Shown one piece after another: positions 35,772-47,738 of a stretch of DNA of 64,000 bases (its first letter is position 1; each line of letters opens with the position of its first letter). The stretch is from Tamarix chinensis (Eukaryota; Streptophyta; Magnoliopsida; Caryophyllales; Tamaricaceae): the NCBI GenBank assembly GCA_030549775.1, contig CM060175.1:97517470-97581469 (forward strand), read 5' to 3'. The notes under the pieces were generated by a model. The model did no database searches. It saw nothing but the letters and a program-made list of their open reading frames with translations, and had not been told where the DNA came from. Position numbers and translations under genes: made by a program.

Positions 35772-35919
35772 CTGGTAGATGATTAAGCGAAGTAAAGCGC
35801 AAGCGGGGCAAATTTGAGCTTAACAGTTTGATTTAGAACGAGATAAGAGGGCGAAGCAAAAAGGTTTTTCGCTTCCTCAGAAAAAAGTTTGCCTCCAGGA
35901 AGGAGGGAGGGGAGGGAGG

Positions 35920-35955
<36 letters not shown>

Positions 35956-36000
35956 GCAGTATGGGGAGACAACGGGAGAATAAGGAATAGTAACACCAGC
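35772..36000 (-). other. 5' leader exon of the CBL gene
   Basis: Pyrimidine-rich on the minus strand, ending in ATCTACCAG with donor GTAATG (exon end 35,772). It contains a (CT)n run, as is common in plant leaders. A leader intron of about 1.1 kb would separate it from the coding exon. The transcription start is not determined; 36,000 is a nominal limit. Confidence 0.55.
35925..35952 (-). repeat. (GA/CT)n microsatellite in the CBL leader
   Basis: About 14 GA units on the plus strand (CT in the transcript), preceded by GGGAGGGAGGGA. CT tracts near transcription starts often influence expression in plants. Confidence 0.9.
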
Positions 36001-36250
36001 CCGCTGCCCGCAAGGTGGACTGGAAAATTGTGTTTTGGTCTTTTTTTTACCTTTTTTGTTCCTCGTTATTTTTATGTTTTCGGAACCGGGCTGACAGTTG
36101 TACGTACAACAAGACGACGGCGTTGATGGTCCGGGAAGTGAAGGAGCACGGTGGTGGGATTTGGGCGGTTGGGCCTTTTCTTTTAATTTTAGTCCTCCTT
36201 CCTCTTTCAGGGCGTTCGTTTTGGGGATTTGGGGAATGAAAATAAGAATT
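36001..36250 (-). promoter_or_regulatory. Presumed CBL promoter region
   Basis: Immediately upstream of the leader exon. The G+C content is higher than in the AT-rich flank to the right. A CATAAAAATAA stretch on the minus strand near 36,065-36,075 could serve as a TATA-like element. The short plus-strand ORFs here (36,015-36,313) show no domain. Confidence 0.35.
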
Positions 36251-38084
36251 AAAAGATTATTTTATTATATTATAGTATTTTTTTATGGGAATAGAATTAG
36301 GCGGGGTTGGTAATAAAAATCAGAAATGAGGATGGAGGTTAAAAGATGAAAATATTTTTATTTAATAATTTGTGATTATATATATATAATTTAATAAATT
36401 AATTATTTTATTTTAATTTTATTTCTATATATCAAACATATTTTTTTAATTCCTAAATTAAATTTCAATCATTTATTTCCAAAATTTTATTTATATTAAC
36501 AAAAGGGTCGTTAATTATCCCTCCCTTTCCTTTGTTGACTATTTGACTTGCACGTTGCATCATCTAGTCATGCGCTCATGTACCCTTACTTTTTTTGTTT
36601 ACAAGTCAATTGCATATTATTATAAAAATCTTAATAATTAGTACCATCTAAAGCTTGTGTAATTCCTACACAACGACAACGTGTATCGTTGAAAGATATA
36701 TTGTAAAATAAAAATATTAAATTTTCAAGTTAAATAAATGTATACGAACTATAAAATAATCTCAATGTTGATTTTCTCGAAGTGATAATTTTCCAAAAAA
36801 GATAAATGACAGCAGCTTAAATTTTCTCCTCTACAAAAAAAATATATAAAATTAAAATAAACTATACTTTTGCTAGAAAAAAAAAAGCTATGCCAGCATG
36901 TTATAAAATAATGTTCATTTCTCTCGTCTTGTCGGTGCAAATAAATAAATAAATAAATAATGACACATTATATTTAGTTAAATTACCAAGTCAAATCATT
37001 TAGAGCAGGCCATTCTTAATGAAATAACAATAATAAATCATAATCAATGTGAGAGAAAATCTTGTTAGGAGCTCTTTAGGGCCCCTCTGCTCCTTTATAT
37101 TTTCTACCAAGTTTTAAGATAATAAAAAAAAATTTCTCCACTTATATATCAAAACTTTTAAAATAAAGAAAAAAAATTAAAGTATAATATATTCCTATCT
37201 TTGGTTTTTTTTAAAGGATTAGAAGGGGGGAAAAGCTAACAATGCACCAAAAATTCATTATGCTTGCGTTTAGATCATTTTAATAAATCATTATTTATGA
37301 CATGAAGAAATGCGGTTAAAAAAGAATTATATTGATATTTTTATTTTTTGTGTAAGTTATTTAAAATGATTTTTTTTTCCGATATATCACTATTCTATCG
37401 TATCCCATTCTATCCTAAAATACTATTTCTCAATCCAAACATATACTATAAATATGATATAAAATACGAAAGTATGTTTTTCGTCATTACTATCATCATA
37501 CTAGATACCCTACATTTTTCTAGTTCATGAAACATAAGTTTCTAATTTCAATATTATTAAGTTTATTTTCTTGCATACAATAATTGAAATATTTTATTTG
37601 CATTGGATTATTAAGTTTCTAATGTGTTCCATAGTTTTAGGAATCTTAGGATTAATTTAGAAAGGTATATTATTTTTTACAACTTTTTAATAATCATTTT
37701 TTTAGAATTTATTCTCACATTAAGTAAATTACTAAAAAGCGGTCCAATAACTAATAGCTTTTCAAAACGTACCATAGGTAACTAGCTGTACGTGGACAAT
37801 TATATCACACACTTAAGAGTACCTTGAAATGTACCCCAAGGTATATAAGAAAACAACATTAAAAAAGAAAGTTTGAAACTACACATTGCTCAACAACACA
37901 CACTGATGCACGAGCAGAAGCTTATCTACCTCTTTTTATGTTTCTTTTTTGAATAAACTATTATATATTGATACTTAGAAGTATAATTATCTTTATTTTG
38001 GGTTGTCAATAAAATATCATAATGTTTTTTAGTTTAATATATTTTCTTTATAGAGAAAAGGTATTATGTAAAATAGTTATCTGC
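36251..38084. other. AT-rich intergenic, no gene seen
   Basis: Long A/T runs, with an (AATA)n stretch at about 36,941-36,961. A short hairpin (TACCTTG...CAAGGTA) occurs near 37,819-37,844. No open frame with a recognisable domain. Confidence 0.55.
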
Positions 38085-38960
38085 TATTAGCCTAACATTC
38101 ATCAACTAAAATTCTCATATTCATCAGCCTTATGTTGATTTATTCATCAATTCACATGCTAATATTCATGGTATATGTACTTAAAATATTAATTTAGAGA
38201 ACATTGGAGTTGAAAGGATGGCAATTTCTAGCTACGTAGGTTTTGAAGTGCTCGTGATCCTATTTCTCCTCTTCAGATCCTATAATCTTATCATTTTGAT
38301 TTACTTATTTTTTTTTTAGTCTCCTTTCAATTAAGACTTGATCTAATTTTGAGAATGAGCAAACTATAATGCAAGTACTATGTGATTTGCATAAGATTTC
38401 AATAAAACTGGGATTTGAGGGGGCTCTTTATTTCAGTCTTCAAGGGTGTAGGTTAAAAAAGAGGAAGGGTGTGAATTATACATACATGTGATACCCTTTA
38501 AATGATGGATATATGTCTCTAACCTTCTTATACATTCAAAAATTATTCTTGTATACACTCATTCCATGCTAATTCAATATTCACGTAATATATTTACCTA
38601 TTTCTAAATTATATACATATATATGACCTACTAATTCAATATTCATTGCAAACTAACTAATATATTTGGCTATTCCTAAAGTGCATATTCATCACATGCT
38701 ATTGGAATTTGAGTTCACAATGATGATGTGCATAAAGTTGATGAATGTGGAGTCCATTGTTGATGAATAATTACCTAGACAATAATATTAAAAGTTCTTA
38801 AATATTCACCTTTGACTTAACAAATGTTTGTCTTTTAGCTAATGAATATTAAACCTCTCTAGAGTAGATGAAAATGTGTTTTTTAGTTGATGAATATTGG
38901 ATTGATGAATATGAGGACTTCTACGTTAGAAGTTGATGAGTTCATATTTTGACACATTTT
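38085..38960. repeat. Block with repeated ATTCATCA motif in both orientations
   Basis: ATTCATCA occurs about four times in the left part and its complement TGATGAAT about four times in the right part. The left 'ctcatattcatcagcc' and right 'attgatgaatatgagg' stretches are near-complementary. This may be a degraded foldback element of about 0.88 kb; no target duplication was found. Confidence 0.4.
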
Positions 38961-40790
38961 ATACCCTTATAATCTTAGTTTTTGGTAGTTTATTTAACTA
39001 ATATAGGGGAATAATTATTGTTTTATGCTTAAGTGGTAAAAAATGCATAAATTTTATTATTTGAGCTAAAATGATATAAATTAAGTAAATTTAGAGTAAA
39101 ATATTATTTATTAATATTTATTGAATTTTATTTTACAGGTTTTGTTTTTAAATAAAAGAAAATTAAAAAAAAAGACCTTTGGACCAAGGGCCCAAAGGCC
39201 TGGAGCAAACCAAACGAAGCCTAACGGCTCAGCTGACTTGGAAAGAAAATGGAAGAGGCCGGACGAAAAAGGGCTGGATGCTCGAAAATCAAAGGCGCGA
39301 GATGAAAGAAAAAGTCAGCCGCAGAAGGGCTGACGTGGAAAGGTCGGAGCGAGAGCGTGGAAGACGGCGCACAGGAGTAAGACGGATACACGCACAAAAT
39401 TTTTTTAAAAAAGGGCTGACGTGGCTTGGGGCAGGAACGAAAATAAAAAGCAGCCGCATAGAGAAAAGAAAGGATGCGACAGAGAGGAGTGAGCGGCAGA
39501 GCCTTCCGAGGCTCTGTGGGACGAAAAGCAGAGTGACGAGTGCGGAAACGCGGCAAAGGAAGAGAAGACAGAGGCTCGGACGACGAGGCAGCGACGCGTC
39601 AGTCGTTAGCCGTCAGCCGCCAGCCGGGAAAAAGAAGAAAGAATTTTGCACGGAAATCAAAGCCAAGAGAAGAGAGAATAAGAAGAAATATTTATACCGG
39701 TAGAATTTATTTTAGATAAAATTAATTTTTATCTGAATAAATTCTTGATCTTTAATTCAAAATTAATTTCGGTTATTTATTTCTCTTATTTTCAATTTAT
39801 ATTTTAGATATAAATTTCTGTGTAATTAATTCTTTAATTATGAGTGGCTGATTATTTATTGTTAGGGAATGAATTGAAACCCTAGATTATGATTTGAATT
39901 ATAATTTTATTTTCTTTGTTTCGTGAGATGGTTTCTTGACTCTATATTAATTGCTATCGTTTATATGTATGATTCTGTCAAGTATAGTTTATTTGGTGCA
40001 TGCCTTGTTCTGGTTCCTCATAAGTGACAGTATGTAGGATTATTTGCCTGCTAGGTGGCCATCTAAATATACTAGAATTTATATGTATAAATTGCAGCTA
40101 GGTTAGATAACAATTCACCTAATCGTTTTGTGATTCTAACCTAAGTGGTAAAACGTTTCGATACGTGTGGGTCAAGGAAAGGAAATACAGCTAGACATGC
40201 TTTTTGTACTAGTTTGGGTACTTAGATTGACAGCCTTCCACTTACACTTAATGCATTAAATCTAGTTAAATATAGGAGCCGTTTGTTGTTGCTATACTGC
40301 TAGTATTTAATAGGGTTAATATTGGCGCTTTGTCGTATTAATTAATTAAGGGAAGTAATATAAGGTGTATAGACCTGCTTTTGGTGTGAAACTTGGTCGA
40401 TCTCTTTCTCACGATTAAAAGATGACTTAGAAATAAATATTATATTTTCAACTTAATCTAGTGGTGAATTTTTATTTCCCTAACATATTTCTCATATCTG
40501 CGGTTTCCCATTATTTCCCATTATTTTCGTTATTAGTTTACTTTATTCTATTTAATCCTTTTATTATTTTATCATTATTTTTATAAACCCCCATTAGTAT
40601 TTTTCTTATTTATTTATTTGAGGTTATTTAGTGTTTTTATTTTATTTATAGTTTAAGCTAGTTAATTAGATGTGAGCCCTCTCAATCCCCGGCTAGAACG
40701 ATACCCTTATTTACCAGTGCTACAATTGACAACAAGAGGGTTTAAATTGCGTGCCGTCTACGGTCGCACCAAAAGTATATCAATATAAAT
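38961..40790 (-). repeat. Repeat F, copy F3 (inverted), with a G/C-rich block
   Basis: From about 39,840 to 40,790 the sequence is the complement of F1: 'agataacaattcacctaat' (40,105) and 'gtgattctaacct' match the complement of F1 at 960-1,005, and 'caagagggtttaaattg' matches the complement of F1 near 385-395. The part from 39,170 to 39,640 is purine- and G/C-rich and contains one long frame (39,179-39,703) rich in Arg, Lys and Glu with no domain; I take it as retroelement leader-type sequence rather than a gene. Confidence 0.5.
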
Positions 40791-40890
40791 ATCTATTTAA
40801 AGATAAAAATTGAGAAACATATTGGTGTAATTATTTTATTTTATTTTAATAGTTTAAGTTAGAGATTATTTAACTTTTTTTACGTATGGA

Positions 40891-41260
40891 GTTCTACTGA
40901 ACGCTCATGTATAATATGATAGATATTTTTTTTCTTTCTTTTTATACATGGAAGTACCTTTCTAGCTACTTAATACTGACACAATTGATAGGGAATCGAC
41001 CTGGGGATGGTCTCAATGAGATATTCACCTTAATATCTAAACTATGCCTTATATGGCATATAGGTCTTTTTCTTTTCTTTTCTTTTCTTTTTTGTACATG
41101 GGAACACCTTGCTAGAGACTCAATACTAACATAGTTGATAGGAATCAACCTCATGACATTTTTAATAGTTGAGGTATGAATAGCCTCTAAACTAATGAAA
41201 GATTGTTTATGTTGCTGATAAAACATTTAATTTTCATATAGTATACCAAATACCTCCAGT
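40891..41260. repeat. Two ~65-bp direct repeats
   Basis: The segment at about 40,938-41,005 (ACATGG...ACCTT..CTAG..ACT..AATACT...GTTGATAGG) recurs at about 41,095-41,150 with roughly 80 percent identity by eye, each preceded by a CTTTT-rich run. Confidence 0.5.
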
Positions 41261-41488
41261 TTTTTACAAGTTGATAGGATCATGACATAAATCCATACAA
41301 TTAACATACATGACATTCTATATTTTTTTTGGAGAGTTAATAGATAAGAATATCTTCCTTAATGCGATGAGCATATTTTGCATACACCCCTCAGCTATTC
41401 CATTTTTAACCCAATTTTCAAACTCTTTTTTTCTCCAATTCCCTCTCTGACCGTGAATGTCCCCCAATTATCCTCCCTCTACCCATCA

Positions 41489-42800
41489 TGGCTTCTAATG
41501 AATGAAAGCACTCGACTTCCATGCTTATCGAGGGAGATGTAGATATGCCTCAAGTTATCTCTTTGGGGAGGATCCCCAAAATTTTTAAAATGTCACAAAT
41601 GGTGTAGAGATTCCTAAAGATGGTAGTGCACTGACTTCACCCAAAACCCCCAACTTGGGGATCTCTCTTACAATTTTGTGGTGATTGGGCAAGTATCTAA
41701 GCTTATCTATTCCAAATTATAATTGTGATGAAAAAAAATGGGAAGAATTTTTATTCATGGAGAATTAAGAGTGTGCTTACAATCTTGTGACGATGGATGC
41801 ATAATGACCTCTACTTAGACTCTCATCAACTAATAAGAGGATCTTGATATAACCCTAACGATGGAGTTTGATTCTAAAGTTGATGGGTTGAGTAATCATA
41901 TATGAAATAATATGCCATAAAGTATGTGATCTTTAGGACCTAGATGGAAGCTACAAACTAGAGGACCTAGGAAAAGGCTTTTTCCTCATTAAGTTGCAAA
42001 AACAACCAGGCTATGAATATATTCTCAACAATGCCTCTTGGATGATTTTTTAGAAGTACCATATGGTGATGTGCTAGAAACCATATTTTAGAGCTTTGAT
42101 GAAATTAATTACATCCATAATGGCTTGGGTGATATGCGACTTCAATGGAAAGTTTCTAAAATTGCTCATGGAACTTCAGTTACCTTTAAGGGATGTTTGC
42201 TATAATAGTAGGGGAAATTGACTTGAAGAAACCCCTATTTCCAAAATTCTATACTGGCACATCCCCTTAAAATATTAAATGTGAGGAAATTAAATTGATT
42301 TGCTATCACCATGGGCGAGTTGGTCACTTCTATGATGCTTAACCCCAATTCCCTAAAGCAAAAGCTCCCATGGAAGAGGAATCTCACAAGGATGTGGATA
42401 AGGTGGTGGATGACCCATTGGACAAGGATACCCAAAAATCATACATATTTTCCTTTGATCCATGGATGATGGTAACTAGTTGTGGGAGGCGAGCTAAGAT
42501 AACCAAAAATTCTCAACAGCAAACGTCAATGATGAAACTATTAGGCACCAGTAGATATTAGAAAGAATTAACCTCAAAGTCCTATTTGGGAAATTAATTT
42601 AGGTACACGACTCTCTTTATGACTTGGAGGAATATTTGTTTGGGATTGATGAGAAGTCATTAGAGGGGAATCAAGGATGTGTGGTCTCCGATAAGCCTAC
42701 TAGTGATACTTATAACACTTTAATTGGTTTAATTTTGAAATTAGATCCTACGATTATGGCATATGTAAATAAGAACAAAGAGGAATTAGCCATTAAAAAG
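41489..42800 (+). pseudogene. LINE ORF1 remnant, 5' part (plus strand)
   Basis: After an ATGGCTTCTAATGA start the frames are broken, but the expected blocks follow in order: LGKGFFLIKLQKQPGYEYIL and NNASWMIF (the GxFxxxF...Y..VLxxGPW block of DUF4283), then near 42,300 CYHHGRVGHFYDA, a degraded CCHC zinc knuckle (second Cys now His, last Cys replaced by a stop), then FDPWMMVTSCGRR near 42,453 (usual YGPWMxVxxxxRR). LTR C interrupts it after 'cattaaaaag' (42,800); it resumes at 47,032. Confidence 0.85.
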
Positions 42801-43379
42801 TATAACACCCTCAAAAATTACAGTTGAAAATTTTCATTTAATTAAAACAAATACAAGCACAGAGGGTGTTACAGCCGTGATCAATACAAGCCTGGCCCTC
42901 GGCTAGTCTCTTACCAACCATAAAGCTAAGGAAAATTTTTACAAGGACATTAGACACAATTAAAATAGATATTTATAGAAAACTAAAATGTTCATAACAA
43001 GAGAATCGAAGTGTGCGATAAAAGTTATTGCAACCCAATAAAGTACGTAGTTAAAGCCCCCAAGGGGATAAAAGATACAATACAATAAAATGAAAACATA
43101 AGTAAACAGAGATAAAAAGAGAATTCAATCTACATCGCTCTCAGGCTCCCATGCCATGTCCAATACGAGTGGTCAATATGCTACATACTGAGCAAGATAA
43201 CCATGCAGCTAAGGCCATACACAAAAAAGGCATATAATACAAGCAAGACCATACAGATAAACCATGAAAGCAATGCAGATAGTATAGGTCATGTTACAGT
43301 CCGGTTAAACTTAACCATTCGGTCTTTGGTCAATATTCCCATTTCACGCCATCCTTATTATCAATCCATGCAAGTACGA

Positions 43380-43732
43380 GGACCCCACTATTTTAGCAGG
43401 TGGACCAAAAAAATACCCAAGGCAGAACGCACCTGGCCACTATTATTCATCGGTGGAACGGTCTCCAAAGCATAAGGCACCTGGCCACTATTATTCGTCA
43501 GTGGATTGGTCTGGCCCTAACTATCATGATGTTTCACTGTAAGTAGATAGTATCTTTCCATGGTTTAACATTATTAGGTTTTATTTATTGAGCTCATGAT
43601 CCCCCACTATTATCGTTGGTGGATAGGAAACATATAGGGAAAAATATTCCTGACTACTATTATTCATCGGTGGAATGGTCTCCGGGGCACCCTGGCTCCT
43701 AGCCATTATTATTCGTCGGTGGACCGGTCTAG
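43380..43732 (+). repeat. Minisatellite of LTR C
   Basis: Units with CCACTATTATTCATCGGTGG followed by a variable spacer, about six copies, matching the arrays in A and D. Confidence 0.8.
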
Positions 43733-45186
43733 GCTCGGCTCAACAATCTTTCTCTTTAAGTGGTTATCATCTTATTAGCGTCTTATTCGATAAACATTAC
43801 CACCCTTGACATGCATGTTCTTTAGACTACTAGCTCACACAACCAGACCATTCCTATCCCCTAAAAGGGCCCATCCCATATTGTAGGACTTCTGAGCCTC
43901 CTAATACATACAAATATCTTTTTCTCCTTCTCCTCAATTACCACGAATCCCCAACTCTTAAGTGCGTAGGTCGAGGCCCACTTTCCTATAACTTTGAGTT
44001 AGCTCACCATCACCCTCTAGGGTTTTCCTCCGGGAGACCCTAACTTGGCCTATATGGCCCAAAATTACTATATCCCGCACAACTCATGCTCCCTTGCCCT
44101 AACTAATCACCTCACTGAGATTCAACCCTAATCATCCCACTTCCCTTCCCATTCTGTACATGTGACCACAAAACCCTAGTTGGTCAACCCAATCCTTATC
44201 TCTTTTCTCATATGATATTCCCCCATCACTCTCACTTACTATCCCCTCTTCCACATGGCACACACACACTCACCTTCCATGTGACATCCTTCCACTCTTA
44301 CCCCATATTCCAATTCTCTCCATTATTTCTCTCTTCCACAATCTCCTCCACTTAGGGTTTTCCTCTCAAACCCTAGACAAGTTCCCCATGCACCCTTATA
44401 CCAACCTACGTACTATTTTTCACCCATGGACTCCAATCACCCCAATAACTCCTCCTTCACCTTACTTAGACCTCAAGTCAACTTTTCCCATATAAGGATC
44501 ATACCCATGCAAAAACTAACCATCTTATGCAAACCCTAAACTTCCCATACAAGATTCACTTCACTCTCTTATTTTGTCTATATTATCCTTTTATTTTTCC
44601 TCTTATAAGTTATGAGATCCATAGATCATTCTTACTTCCCTCTTAGTCAACTCATTTCCCTTTTTTCCTTTTCATCCTCTCACCCCCACATCATATCATT
44701 AAAGCATCCTAACATGCATGTTATGAAGGGCCACATCACATAAGCATCATAAGCACAACACACATATCATTTTACACATGCCATAAGGAGAACACATAAA
44801 CGTACCTTAGCTCCGCGTTGCGCTATAAGTAAGTGGTCATAATCACATAAGGTACACAAACATATCATAACACATGGCATTCAAAGCACATAGCACACAT
44901 AATAGGACATAACTACATCCTTACCTAAAATGATACTAGACTTGGAGCACGCTCCTATGCCTCCTCATGGTTTGGACTTGGCTCACCTATAAGAGGAAAA
45001 TACTAGGGTTAACTTCCTTCTTACCAACTTTGTCATTATTTCCTACTTTAATTTTATCATAACCTACTATTAGGGTTATTAATAATAATAGTAACTTTAT
45101 TAGTAAAAATAAGGGCATTATTCTTAAAGTAGCTAATCATGCTATTATTAGTCAAAATAAGGTTAGGTAGTTATATTGGTCCATGT

Positions 45187-45232
45187 TAAGGTCTTATTAG
45201 CAATATTGATAATGCTAAAGATAATAACATTG

Positions 45233-45270
<38 letters not shown>

Positions 45271-45328
45271 GATAATAGTGATAATAATAATAATACTAAA
45301 ATAGTGACAATAATGATAATAATGATGA

Positions 45329-45396
<68 letters not shown>

Positions 45397-45496
45397 ATAG
45401 TGATAAAGATAATAATAGTAATAATAATAATAATAATAATAGTTTGAATAATCATAATAATAATAATAATAATAGTAATAATAGTGCTAATGTTAA

Positions 45497-45528
<32 letters not shown>

Positions 45529-45603
45529 ATGATAATATTAATAATAAGAATGATAATGATAATGATAATAATAATGATGATGATGATGATAAAACTAATA
45601 AAA
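45187..45603 (+). repeat. (TAA)n/(TAG)n compound microsatellite in LTR C
   Basis: Over 400 bp of trinucleotides: TAA runs, a pure TAG run of about 22 units (45,329-45,395), a second TAG run near 45,496-45,527, and GAT interruptions. The Ile/Thr-only minus-strand ORF across it is not a gene. Confidence 0.95.
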
Positions 45604-47031
45604 TAAAATAACAATTACATTAATTATATTTAAGGGTTAGGAATGTTAGGCAGCTAGGCGACGACAGTGACGGTGGCGGCGGTGGAGGAGGAAGTGGGGG
45701 TTGGGAGAGGTAGATTTTTAGGCTAAAATAGAGAGAGTGAGATGATGGTTGTTGTGGCAGTGGATTTTCTGGGTTAAGAGGGTTGGAGTGGTGGTGGTGG
45801 CATAGCAAAGGTGGTGGTGCAGGTGGTGGTTGTTATGGTGGTCGAGGATGGTGGAGAATGAGGAAGGGTGAAGGAGAGCGAGGTAGGGAGAAAGGAAGGT
45901 AAGGGGAGGTAGGGGAGGCTTTGTTGAGTGGATTGGGTGGCAAGAAAGGCGGTGATTGTGGAGGAGAAGGTGGCCCACGGCGGCGAGAGGGGCAGCGATG
46001 GGTGTAAAGTGGTAGATCGAGCAACCAACTTTGCACAATTGAGGCGGCTCGTGTAGAGGGAACTAGGGGTGGTGAGTGGTATGGTTTGATGGAGGGTAAT
46101 GCAAGGAAGGTTTTGGGTGGTGTTTCGAGCGGCGGTGTTGGACATCGGTGGCGAGGAAGGCATCTGAAACAGCGGTGGTGCAAGGAGGGCTAAAAATTTT
46201 AAACACGGGAAAGAGGGCCAATTTGGGATTAGTTGGGGTATTTATAGGCCATTGGATGGAAGATAGGACAAAGGGGGAAGAGGAAAAGGGGGCAAGTGAG
46301 GCAGAGCCAAGGCAGGTTTAGTCGGGGAGGAGAAAAAGGAAAGGTAATGAGGCACACATGAGGGCAGGTGTAGTTAGGTTGGGGCTAGAATTGGTAAGGA
46401 AAGGGACAAGGAAGAGAAGAGAGGTGGTAGGCTAGCAGTATAGTGGCTGGGCAGGTCGAGGTGCAGAGTTGTAGGTCGACCTACAATGCGTGGGAGGAGA
46501 AGTAGGAAAAAGAAGAGATAGGCGGGTCAGCCAGTCTAGGAAAAAAGAAAAGAAAGAAAAAGGAGGGGGAAATCGAACGGGAAAGGAGGAGAGAAAAAGG
46601 AAGGTGGGTTGTGCCATGTGGGGGAGTGAAGAATGGGAGGAGAGTTGGGTCGTGAGGGGGCGTAGGCTCAAACCAAGGAAGAAGGGGGGAAAGAAAAAGA
46701 GAAAAGGAGAAAAGGAAAAGGAAGGAAAAAGGGGAAAAAAAGGAAAAATAGGTTGGTTGGGGTATTTAGATTATTTTGGTATTTTTAAATATTTCAAAAT
46801 AATAATTAAATTCCTTTTTATATAAATTTAGGATATTTTGGGTAATTTTTTTCTAAATTTTATTTTAATTAGAAAATACCCTAATCTTCACTAGTTAAAT
46901 TCTTTATTATTTTCCTCTTGATTTTACCTTAAATACTCCCATTATTTTAATAAAATAATTTATTTAATTAATTTCTCTAATAAATCCCTATTTTAACATA
47001 ATTTCCTAAATTAGGGTTTTGGGGTATTTCA

Positions 47032-47219
47032 AAAAGCTTTTCCTAGTTGTGATGATGGAAGTGGGTCAAAAGAATCCAGTGGGTATAGAAAAGTTGAACC
47101 TCTTTAACATCCAAACACAAAAACAAAAAAGGATCCCCTAAGTTGGCATCTAAATAAATATTTGAGGGGTCGAGCCTATCAAGCTTGTCGAGATGTTAAA
47201 GAGGTGATGAAGCTGATAC
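47032..47219 (+). pseudogene. LINE ORF1 remnant, continuation after LTR C
   Basis: Begins with the duplicated AAAAG and carries on the degenerate LINE reading, with stops, up to repeat F2. It has no identifiable motif of its own; the assignment comes from the target duplication on either side of C. Confidence 0.6.
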
Positions 47220-47738
47220 ATAATGTAAACCCTTTTATCCTTAATTATAGTATAGGTATGAAGGATATCATTTTAGATTGGGGATTAATAAGGCTCTCCT
47301 AAGTCTAAATAACACATAAATAATAAAATAAAAGACTCCAAATTACACAAAAACAAATTATAAGAAATACACAATTATTAGGGTTTAAAAATAATAAAAT
47401 CTAAATAAAGCTAAATAATAAAACAAGTGTGAGTGAATATGAAAATGATAAATGTGATAGGGAATTTATTTCCACCACTATATTAGATCAAGATAAGGCA
47501 AATAATTTTATATGCCGCCTATTATTCACTGTAAAGAGATCAACCAAGTTGTAAGCTACTAACAAGTTAATACACCTTATTCTACATGCCTAAAGTGATT
47601 AATATGAACCAATACCAATATTAATTCCCATTGAATTCTAGTAGTATAGGTGCCCAACTTATATATTTAATTAGATCCAATATATTAAGCACAAGTGAAA
47701 TGATTTCAATCTAAGTACCTAAGCCAGTACATCAAGTG

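Larger units (their letters stand above)
42801..47031 (+). mobile_element. Long solo-LTR-like element C (perfect TSD)
   Basis: A 4,231-bp element from TATAACACCCTC (42,801; first G of TG changed to A) to GGGGTATTTCA (47,031), flanked by a perfect AAAAG duplication (42,796-42,800 and 47,032-47,036) inside LINE ORF1 sequence. The complement of its first bases recurs at about 42,866 as GAGGGTGTTACAGCC. It has the CACTATTAT minisatellite, a C-rich tract (43.8-44.7 kb), a large TAA/TAG microsatellite and a purine-rich band (45.65-46.75 kb). It is closest in layout to copy A. The Pro/His/Ser-rich ORFs within are reverse readings of the purine band. Confidence 0.88.

Noticed and set aside
36015..36313. 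Plus-strand ORFs upstream of the CBL gene
   Set aside because: Overlapping short frames without domain, in the region expected to be the promoter.
45186..45614. Ile/Thr-only 142-codon ORF
   Set aside because: Reverse reading of the TAA/TAG microsatellite.
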